DNA from: an uncultured Clostridia bacterium
GTDB lineage: Bacteria; Bacillota; Clostridia; Oscillospirales; Acutalibacteraceae
Direction of reading: 5' to 3'
DNA: 5,599 nt
Assembly (NCBI GenBank): GCA_937897215.1
Contig: CALCBQ010000180.1
Location: 1-5,599 of the forward strand
This document shows positions 1-5,327 of the stretch, piece after piece. Both the position numbers and the translations under genes were made by a program. The notes under the pieces are model-generated. The model ran no database searches. It saw only the letters and a program-made list of their open reading frames with translations, and was not told where the DNA came from. Each line of letters starts with the position of its first letter. The stretch's first letter is position 1.

Positions 1-633
1 CACAAGACTTGCACGAGCAATAGGAATTTTAAGTAACTTTGAAATCGAAACTACTCGAGTTTCGTCAACTATGGCTTTTTGTTCTTTAACCTTTTTCCAT
101 ATAGGGATTGACAGAAAGCACATAATGGTTAGTGCCAACTGAAAAAAGAACATTGTTCTGTATCCACCCTGCCAGTTATTACTGTTTTTAAGTGCTAATG
201 ACATTAAAAACGGACTTAATGCAACGCCAACACCATAAGAACAGTGCAAGAAATTCACATGAGTCGCTTTGTAATTGAGAGCAACATAAGTGTTAAGAAC
301 GTTGTCTATGCCCCCTGCTCCAAGCCCTAAAGGAATGGAGAAAAGGCACATCACAATAATATTTTCAGAATAAGAAAAACCAAGAATTGCAACAGCAGTA
401 AGTGCTGTACTTAATGCAACAACTAATGGTGTACCAAGTTTTTTGGTAAGTCTTGCACTTAAAAGGCTTGAAACGATTGTGCCTACATACATAATTCCTG
501 TAACAAAGTTTGAATATGAAATAGGCAAATCAAATTCGGCGTAGATTGCAGGCCACGCTGTACCAAAAAGAGAATCCGGAATACCAAGTCCTACATAAGT
601 TGCAAAAATAATAATTACTAATAAGGTTGCCAT
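1..633 (-). CDS. Major facilitator superfamily transporter, N-terminal 211 residues (gene continues past the window)
   Basis: This is a partial membrane transporter. The ATG at 633-631 opens a frame that stays open to base 1, giving 211 residues, about half the usual length of roughly 400. I see six hydrophobic segments near residues 1-18, 41-60, 68-86, 91-113, 129-148 and 158-178, followed by the start of a charged central loop, which is the six-helix first half of an MFS protein. Family-like motifs are GLGIPDSLFG (15-24), SARLTKKLG (59-67, the loop 2-3 signature region) and GLGAGGIDNVLN (103-114). This resembles uncharacterised Firmicute MFS proteins related to sugar or drug transporters; the substrate cannot be read from the sequence. 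The start overlaps the stop of the preceding gene by one base (TGATG), with a GGAAG ribosome site about 10 bases upstream, so translation is probably coupled to that gene. The family is secure, the specific function is unknown. Confidence 0.88.
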   Translation of the reverse strand, partial: MATLLVIIIFATYVGLGIPDSLFGTAWPAIYAEFDLPISYSNFVTGIMYVGTIVSSLLSARLTKKLGTPLVVALSTALTAVAILGFSYSENIIVMCLFSIPLGLGAGGIDNVLNTYVALNYKATHVNFLHCSYGVGVALSPFLMSLALKNSNNWQGGYRTMFFFQLALTIMCFLSIPIWKKVKEQKAIVDETRVVSISKLLKIPIARASLV

Positions 634-1316
634 CACTTAAATACTTCCATATTTTCTGTATAAGACTCTATTTTGATTATATCAACATCTTGCTCATCAG
701 TTTCAGTATCTTTAACTAAAGCACCGATTAAAAGCATTGGGTTAATATTCATACTCGTACCAGATGAAAGAATGGTTTTGATTATAAGCTTACCATTCTC
801 TTCATCTAATTCAAATGATTTAATATGTTCTTTAATATTTACTTCTTTGTTAACTTTTTTTCTGCCTTGTTTTGCTTTTTTCTCAACGATAATTTCGTCT
901 GATGAGAGTGTTTTTTCAGCAGTATTTAAAAGTATTTTATCAGGATTATTAAAGATTATTTTATACTCTGCCCAACGGATATCATTAGGAGATGTTTCAT
1001 AAACATATATTCCTTTTACTGTAATATCAACAGGCAATGCGTCATTGATTTTTTTTGCTAATTCCTCTAAATCCATTTCTTCCATAAGACGAAAATCAAC
1101 AGTTTCGCAAAGGCTTTCAAACCCCAATGAAAGTGGCATTGCAAAGGTTAAGAAAGCGTGAGGATTAAAGCCCTCAGTAAACCAGATTGGCACATTTGCT
1201 CTTTTCATTGAACGAGTGATACAGCGAACTGTATCAAGATGTGAAATAAATTTTGCCATACCTGTTTTCTCAAAGGACATTCGCACATCCATAGCCCATT
1301 TTTTAACTTCTGGCAT
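633..1316 (-). CDS. TIGR03936-family radical SAM-associated protein (DUF2344)
   Basis: This 227-residue protein of unknown function belongs to the family that accompanies, or is fused to, TIGR03960 radical SAM proteins. The conserved N-terminal half is clear: a short beta segment, then FISHLD (about residues 23-28), a basic helix (RSMKRANVP), and the stretch FTEGFNPHAFLTFAMPLSLGFES (about 46-68). The C-terminal part holds a lysine-rich linker (near 146-160) and a less conserved domain. No cysteine cluster or known catalytic motif is visible, so it is more likely a partner or substrate-binding subunit than a radical enzyme. I start it at the ATG at 1316-1314, because a full GGAGG lies 8 bases upstream. 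The GTG immediately before it, at 1319-1317, is only 5 bases from that site and less likely. It overlaps the radical SAM gene by 14 bases, which points to co-translation and a shared task. Confidence 0.9.
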   Translation of the reverse strand: MPEVKKWAMDVRMSFEKTGMAKFISHLDTVRCITRSMKRANVPIWFTEGFNPHAFLTFAMPLSLGFESLCETVDFRLMEEMDLEELAKKINDALPVDITVKGIYVYETSPNDIRWAEYKIIFNNPDKILLNTAEKTLSSDEIIVEKKAKQGRKKVNKEVNIKEHIKSFELDEENGKLIIKTILSSGTSMNINPMLLIGALVKDTETDEQDVDIIKIESYTENMEVFK

Positions 1317-3147
1317 CACATTTACCTCCGTTCAACTTATTTGCACCACAAGCTGCACACTTAATTCTGCATTGTGGGGTTGTAACGCTTTCGTGTGCTT
1401 TTTTATTTTCTTCAATAAGGAACTCTTTACGGATACCGTAATCCATAATATCCCAAGGAAGAATTTCATCGTATTCACGACGACGATTTGCATAAAACTC
1501 TGTTGTAAGTCTACACTCGTTGAATGCTTCTGACCATTTTGAAAAGTCAAAGAATTCGTCCCAAGCGTCAAATTTACAACCTTTTTGCCATGCCTTATAA
1601 ATAACTTCGCCAAGACGACGGTCGCCACGAGCAAAAACACCTTCAAGAATTGATGTTTCTGACTGATGATAACTGATTGTGATTTTACGGCTTGTTGTAC
1701 TGCTAAGCAAATGTTTCTGCTTTGCAGTTAAACTTTCAGGAGTATCTTGTGGCTCCCATTGGAAAGGTGTAAATGGTTTAGGCACAAATGATGCACAGCT
1801 TACACTCACTTGAACACCCTTACCCTTTGGTTTGTTAGGGTTACGATAAAATGTATCTACAACCTTTTGGGCTAAATCAGCAATACCCTCTATATCCTCC
1901 ATAGTTTCGGTAGGAAGTCCCATCATAAAGTAAAGCTTAACGCTTGTCCAACCACCGTTAAAAGCTTTAAGTGCAGTACTTAGAACTTCTTCTTCGGTTA
2001 CATTTTTATTGATAGCATCACGAAGGCGTTGAGTACCTGCCTCAGGGGCAAAAGTTAAACCACTACGGCGTACTTTTTTAAGCTCTTCCATAAGCTCTTC
2101 AGAAAAGTTATCAACACGAAGTGATGGAAGTGAAACGTTGATATTTTCTTTCAATGCCCAATCAAAAAGCATTGGGATAAGTTTTTCAATTTTAGTGTAA
2201 TCACTTGTTGAAAGTGAGCAAAGTGAAATTTCGTCATAACCTGTTGCATCACTGATACATCTGCATTGTTCGTTAATTACTTCAGGGGACTTTTCACGAA
2301 TTGGTCTTGTAATAAAGCACGCTTGACAAAAACGACAACCACGAGTACAACCGCGAAAAACCTCGCCAACAGTTCTATCCTGAACAACATCAATAAAAGG
2401 AACAATAAAATCTTTTGGATAGTGTGCATTATCAAGGTCAGACACAATTCTTTTTGTTACTTTCATAGGAACATTTTCTGTATTTTCAATAGATTTTATA
2501 GTGCCGTCTTCGTTGTAACTAACATTATAAAACTCTGGCACATAAACACCTTGGATTTGTGCTGCCTCCCGTAGAAATTCGAGTTTTGTTGAGCCCCTTT
2601 CTTTATGTTTAATGAGCAAATCTACAAGGTCATTTGTAACCTCTTCGCCTTCGCCCGGCAAGAATATATCAACAAAATCTACCATTGGCTCGGCATTACA
2701 AGCACAAGGACCACCTGCAATAACGATTGGTGTAAGTGAAGTTCTGTCCTTTTTAAGCACAGGCACTCCACCTAAATCAAGCATATTAAGTACATTTGTG
2801 TAGCTTAACTCATACTGTAATGAAAATCCAATTAAGTCAAACTCATCAAGGCTATCGCCACTTTCAAGAGCATAGAGTTTAACATTATTTTCACGCATAA
2901 GTGCTTCCATATCATCCCAAGGGGCAAATACACGCTCACACCAAGCATCATCTCGCGCATTCACAACACTATAAAGGATTTTCATACCAAGATGCGACAT
3001 ACCGATTTCATAGTTATCAGGAAAACAAAATGCATAACGAAGTTTTACATCTTCTTTATTTTTAACAACGCTATTAAGTTCGCCACCTGTATAACGAGCA
3101 GGTTTTTGAACTTTTTTAAGCAGTTTTTCAACTTCTTTTTTAACCAT
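1303..3147 (-). CDS. TIGR03960-family radical SAM protein with B12-binding-like N-terminal domain
   Basis: This 614-residue protein is a radical S-adenosylmethionine enzyme of unknown reaction. Residues about 35-180 resemble a cobalamin-binding-like (Rossmann) domain, with SHLGMKILYS (51-60) and GGPCACNAEP (145-154). I do not see the DxHxxG motif of canonical B12 binders. The radical SAM barrel follows, with the iron-sulfur motif CTRGCRFC (Cys267, Cys271, Cys274), then GYDEISLCSLSTSDY (303-317), FAPEAGTQRLR (366-376) and GLPTET (410-415). The C-terminus carries a second cysteine group (Cys593, Cys597, Cys600, Cys610) that could bind zinc or a second cluster. Length is close to full for the family. 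The start ATG has GAGG 7 bases upstream and its own promoter. It is followed by its usual partner DUF2344, overlapping by 14 bases. From memory, these two genes often lie between spoIVFB and rng-rplU in clostridia, which hints at an RNA or ribosome link, but no function is established to my knowledge. Confidence 0.93.
   Translation of the reverse strand: MVKKEVEKLLKKVQKPARYTGGELNSVVKNKEDVKLRYAFCFPDNYEIGMSHLGMKILYSVVNARDDAWCERVFAPWDDMEALMRENNVKLYALESGDSLDEFDLIGFSLQYELSYTNVLNMLDLGGVPVLKKDRTSLTPIVIAGGPCACNAEPMVDFVDIFLPGEGEEVTNDLVDLLIKHKERGSTKLEFLREAAQIQGVYVPEFYNVSYNEDGTIKSIENTENVPMKVTKRIVSDLDNAHYPKDFIVPFIDVVQDRTVGEVFRGCTRGCRFCQACFITRPIREKSPEVINEQCRCISDATGYDEISLCSLSTSDYTKIEKLIPMLFDWALKENINVSLPSLRVDNFSEELMEELKKVRRSGLTFAPEAGTQRLRDAINKNVTEEEVLSTALKAFNGGWTSVKLYFMMGLPTETMEDIEGIADLAQKVVDTFYRNPNKPKGKGVQVSVSCASFVPKPFTPFQWEPQDTPESLTAKQKHLLSSTTSRKITISYHQSETSILEGVFARGDRRLGEVIYKAWQKGCKFDAWDEFFDFSKWSEAFNECRLTTEFYANRRREYDEILPWDIMDYGIRKEFLIEENKKAHESVTTPQCRIKCAACGANKLNGGKCDARS
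1324..1329 (-). promoter_or_regulatory. Ribosome binding site that decides the DUF2344 start
   Basis: GGAGGT on the minus strand lies inside the last codons of the radical SAM gene, 8 bases before the ATG at 1316-1314 and 5 bases before the in-frame GTG at 1319-1317. The spacing favours the ATG. The strength of the site suggests the second gene is translated efficiently on its own as well as by coupling. Confidence 0.75.
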
Positions 3148-3148
3148 A

Positions 3149-3160
3149 GTGAGACCTCAC
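3149..3160 (-). promoter_or_regulatory. Small palindrome over the ribosome site of the radical SAM gene
   Basis: The minus strand reads GTGAGGTCTCAC, with arms GTGAG and CTCAC around a two-base centre. It contains the GAGG ribosome site and ends two bases before the start codon. The centre is too short for an RNA hairpin with all five pairs, so if it matters it would more likely be a DNA operator downstream of the promoter. It may be chance. Confidence 0.2.
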
Positions 3161-3177
3161 AAAAATATATTCATGAT

Positions 3178-3206
3178 ATTTTACTATAAAAAGTGATTTT
3201 TTTCAA
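3178..3206 (-). promoter_or_regulatory. Sigma-A-type promoter of the radical SAM operon
   Basis: On the minus strand TTGAAA (3206-3201) is followed by exactly 17 bases and then TAAAAT (3183-3178). Each box differs from the vegetative consensus by one base. The predicted start near 3171 gives a leader of about 24 bases before the ATG at 3147. The -35 box overlaps the stop codon of the M50 gene, so the radical SAM pair has vegetative transcription separate from the sporulation genes. No terminator separates the two blocks, so some read-through is likely. Confidence 0.7.
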
Positions 3207-3808
3207 TATTCATTGCTTGAGAACATTGATAAAGTTAAGAAAATTGCAATAATTATAAGTGAAACATTGTATTTACTTGATATAAAAGCGTAAATTCCCC
3301 ATATATAAATGAGCGTAATAAAAAACACTGATGTAGTTTTCAATATTTTCGTGCATGTGAGATTATCGTATTTCTGCAACAGTATATAATAAAGAGCCAT
3401 TCCTCCATCAAGTTTTTTGATTGGTAAAAGATTAAAAATCATAAGTATTAAATTTATACAACCAAAGGTTAGAATGTTTTCATTTTCATAAAAGCAAAGT
3501 ATTATTACAGAAATTAAAAAGCAAATAAAGTTTATAAATGGTCCGCCAAGTGCTATAAGCACTTCATTTTTTGTACTGATTTTAAAATCAGGTTGACGGA
3601 TTATATTCATACCAGTTATTTCAAGTCTTACTGCTTTTGGCTTATTACCTATACTTGTCATAATCAAAAGATGTCCCGTTTCGTGAAGTAGTGAAGAAAT
3701 CACAGTAACAAGCACATTTGACGGTGCATTTAATGAAATTATAAAAGTTATAAGCGCTACAAACCAAAAGGTTATTTCAACTTTTACACCAAAAAAATTA
3801 AAAATCAT
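3203..3808 (-). CDS. spoIVFB: SpoIVFB-like site-2 (M50) intramembrane metalloprotease, without CBS domain
   Basis: This 201-residue polytopic membrane zinc protease probably cuts pro-sigma-K in the mother-cell membrane around the forespore, as SpoIVFB does in Bacillus subtilis. The zinc site HETGH is at residues 42-46 (His42, Glu43, His46) within a hydrophobic segment. The third-ligand motif NLLPIKKLDGG is at 126-136, with Asp134. Both sit close to the corresponding positions in B. subtilis SpoIVFB. About six hydrophobic segments can be seen (near 10-27, 33-52, 85-107, 114-130, 157-176 and 182-197). The protein ends after the last one, so the C-terminal CBS domain of the 288-residue B. subtilis protein is absent. 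The start lies 11 bases inside the preceding SpoIVFA-like gene and has only a weak ribosome site, which suggests translational coupling. The M50 family is secure; the SpoIVFB assignment rests on size, motif spacing and the neighbours on both sides. Confidence 0.87.
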   Translation of the reverse strand: MIFNFFGVKVEITFWFVALITFIISLNAPSNVLVTVISSLLHETGHLLIMTSIGNKPKAVRLEITGMNIIRQPDFKISTKNEVLIALGGPFINFICFLISVIILCFYENENILTFGCINLILMIFNLLPIKKLDGGMALYYILLQKYDNLTCTKILKTTSVFFITLIYIWGIYAFISSKYNVSLIIIAIFLTLSMFSSNEY

Positions 3809-4526
3809 AACTCAACACATACAAAGGATTTATGTATTTACCATTAAGCAAAACTTCAAAATGCAAATGATTTCCTGTTGCATAACCCGTTGCACCTACA
3901 AGGGCTATCACTTCCCCTTTTCTTACAGTTTCGCCCTCTTTTACAAGCAATTTATTACAATGATTATAAGTAGTTTTAAGAGTATCGCTATGCTTGATTA
4001 CTATATAATTACCGTTGATTTCGTGATATTCCGATTTAACTACTATACCATCATACGCTGAATGAATTTCAGTGTTTTCCACTGCGGCAATGTCAAGACC
4101 TGAATGTAAAGCATACTCATTAGTAATAGGGCTTATGCGATAGCCGAATTTGGAAGTAATATTCCCCTCTTTTATGGGATTTGTAAAATTAACAGTTAAA
4201 AAAACAGGAGAAAAGTCCGCCTTTTCTCCTGTTGTGGATTCAGTTTCGCCTGACGGCTCTTCAACATTCGGAGAGAATGTTTCTTGCACAACATTTTTGA
4301 AACTGTTGAAAATTTCTGACACAGCAATATCAGTTTTAGAAATTCTTTGATAAAAAGATTTAATATTCTGTGAAAGGTTGCTATCTGTTCTGCAAACAAG
4401 AAATAAAACTCCCGTAATAAGTAACGACAAAACAAACTGAGTAATTATAATTTTTGTCATAAAACCACTTTGCTTTTCTTGTGGTTTTCGGCGTTCTCGT
4501 CTTTCGTTATAAAAATTATTGTCCAT
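3798..4526 (-). CDS. spoIVFA: SpoIVFA-like membrane-anchored M23 (LytM) protein
   Basis: In B. subtilis SpoIVFA holds SpoIVFB in an inactive complex until a forespore signal releases it; the same role is inferred here. The 242 residues comprise a charged N-terminal tail (1-23), one transmembrane helix (about 24-45), a linker rich in Ser, Glu and Thr (about 84-104), and a C-terminal LytM domain (about 116-238) that should lie in the space between the mother-cell and forespore membranes. The zinc-peptidase residues look intact: HSGLD (His141, Asp145), YNHCNKL (His189) and HLHFE (His220, His222). It may therefore be a working endopeptidase rather than a degenerate scaffold. SpoIIQ has the same architecture, but the overlapping M50 gene favours SpoIVFA. 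The ATG has GGTGAT three bases upstream; a second in-frame ATG is at codon 23. A sigma-E-like promoter and an inverted repeat precede it. Confidence 0.85.
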   Translation of the reverse strand: MDNNFYNERRERRKPQEKQSGFMTKIIITQFVLSLLITGVLFLVCRTDSNLSQNIKSFYQRISKTDIAVSEIFNSFKNVVQETFSPNVEEPSGETESTTGEKADFSPVFLTVNFTNPIKEGNITSKFGYRISPITNEYALHSGLDIAAVENTEIHSAYDGIVVKSEYHEINGNYIVIKHSDTLKTTYNHCNKLLVKEGETVRKGEVIALVGATGYATGNHLHFEVLLNGKYINPLYVLSYDF

Positions 4527-4566
4527 AATATCACCACTTAAATTTATGCGTGAATTATGGACAATA
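4517..4566 (-). promoter_or_regulatory. Perfect 13-bp inverted repeat enclosing the spoIVFA start codon
   Basis: On the minus strand TATTGTCCATAAT (4566-4554) and ATTATGGACAATA (4529-4517) are exact reverse complements separated by 24 bases. The second arm contains the spoIVFA ATG (4526-4524). The first arm overlaps the sigma-E -35 element. The -10 element and the predicted RNA start lie in the loop. RNA entering from ilvD/NERD would carry both arms and could pair over the start codon; RNA from the sigma-E promoter would carry only the second arm. No run of U follows, so it is not an ordinary terminator. It could instead be a paired protein-binding site. Confidence 0.55.
4530..4535 (-). promoter_or_regulatory. 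Ribosome binding site of spoIVFA, at the predicted 5' end of its RNA
   Basis: GGTGAT on the minus strand matches the downstream part of the AGGAGGTGATC consensus and ends three bases before the ATG at 4526. If the sigma-E promoter starts RNA near 4534-4536, this site is at the very 5' end of the message and the leader is only about 8-10 bases. In longer read-through RNA it sits in the loop beside the base of the inverted-repeat stem. Confidence 0.5.
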
Positions 4567-4570
4567 TGTA
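4541..4570 (-). promoter_or_regulatory. Sigma-E-like (mother-cell) promoter of the spoIVF pair
   Basis: On the minus strand TACATATT (4570-4563) is followed by 14 bases and then CATAAATT (4548-4541). I compared this with the B. subtilis sigma-E pattern as I remember it, roughly GTCATATT, 13-15 bases, CATACANT. The -35 shares CATATT and the -10 differs at one position. I found no convincing sigma-A promoter in this gap. The B. subtilis spoIVF operon is also under sigma-E, so site and gene function agree. The predicted RNA start is about 4534-4536. Confidence 0.65.
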
Positions 4571-4574
4571 TTAA

Positions 4575-5324
4575 TTATTTTTTGAAAAATCTTATAATTT
4601 CTGAACGTTCTGAACTATCAACAATGTGTTTGCCTTTTGAATTAATGATGAAATCAAGCAAATCACTTTCACTATTAATAATTGTAATACCGAGTTCGGC
4701 ATCATCTGTAATTTTAAGTTCAGAGCGGTCATCAACAAAATAAAGAATTGGAAATACATCGGCTGAAATACCGAAATCTATGAACATTTCATTCATTCTT
4801 CTACCCTGACGGAATGCTTGTTTTGCAGGGTTTTTTACTTCTTTTTCATAGGTTTTGTTTTTGCCATGTTTAATTTGTTTCCAAGTCTGTGCAGATGTGC
4901 TACCTGTGATAATTCCACGATAATTTTTTGTTTCTACCACAAATACACCGTTTGTGCCTATTACGACAAAGTCAAGTTCGTTTACTGAACCACGATTATG
5001 AATTACAGGGTTTGTAATTACTGTAAAATCCTTTGGTAACTGTTTAAGAATTTCATAGGTTTGCTGTTCGCCTTTAACACCTGCGTTAAGGATATCGTAA
5101 TTATGTTTTGCAATCATAAATAACGCTACTAACACAAGTGCCAAGCCCATAAACATACATGGGAAAGCAAAATGCAGAGTTGATTTACCAAGCAAGATTG
5201 CAAACAGCATTCCTGCACCAACGCCAAAGAATGTAAGTGTAAAAAACAAAGCAAACGCCATATGCCAAAATGCTTTATTTTTATTGGATTTTAGTTCAGA
5301 TTTAATACGAACTGTTTTTGCCAT
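4575..5324 (-). CDS. Membrane-anchored NERD-domain protein
   Basis: This 249-residue protein has two hydrophobic segments near the N-terminus (about 20-45 and 52-73), then a cytoplasmic nuclease-related (NERD) domain from about 82 to 200. Visible NERD features are KGEQQTYEIL (84-93, with Glu86), NELDFVVIG (115-123, with Asp118), VFVVETKNY (127-135, with Glu131 and Lys133) and NPAKQAFRQ (165-173). The Glu, Asp, ExK pattern matches the PD-(D/E)XK-type nuclease core predicted for NERD, so nuclease activity is possible but unproven. The basic N-terminus before the first helix is probably cytoplasmic. The start is three bases after the ilvD stop, with AAGGTG 9 bases upstream inside the end of ilvD, so the two genes are almost certainly co-transcribed. 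Nothing in the sequence ties the protein to branched-chain amino acid synthesis. The domain call is firm; the biological role is unknown. Confidence 0.88.
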   Translation of the reverse strand: MAKTVRIKSELKSNKNKAFWHMAFALFFTLTFFGVGAGMLFAILLGKSTLHFAFPCMFMGLALVLVALFMIAKHNYDILNAGVKGEQQTYEILKQLPKDFTVITNPVIHNRGSVNELDFVVIGTNGVFVVETKNYRGIITGSTSAQTWKQIKHGKNKTYEKEVKNPAKQAFRQGRRMNEMFIDFGISADVFPILYFVDDRSELKITDDAELGITIINSESDLLDFIINSKGKHIVDSSERSEIIRFFKK

Positions 5325-5327
5325 AAA

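Noticed and set aside
1317..1319. GTG as the start of the DUF2344 gene
   Set aside because: It is only 5 bases from the GGAGG site, while the next codon, ATG, has the better spacing of 8 bases.
673..1533. Open frames on the plus strand opposite the DUF2344 and radical SAM genes
   Set aside because: They lie antisense to clear family members, have no recognisable domain, and read as runs of Ser, Phe, Ile and Cys typical of the reverse strand of AT-rich genes.
2266..3189. Plus-strand open frames opposite the radical SAM gene and its promoter
   Set aside because: They have low-complexity composition, no family motifs and no convincing ribosome sites; the minus-strand gene covers the same bases.
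3185..3205. A-run and T-run near the end of spoIVFB as a possible terminator
   Set aside because: The only pairing is a weak A-T stem without G-C pairs, and the same bases form the spacer of a good sigma-A promoter.
4196..4435. Second minus-strand frame inside the SpoIVFA-like gene
   Set aside because: It is an out-of-frame shadow of the linker and membrane region, without its own domain or ribosome site.
4517..4566. Inverted repeat read as a transcription terminator after the NERD gene
   Set aside because: The stem is AT-rich with a 24-base loop, no U run follows it, and its second arm lies inside the coding start of spoIVFA.
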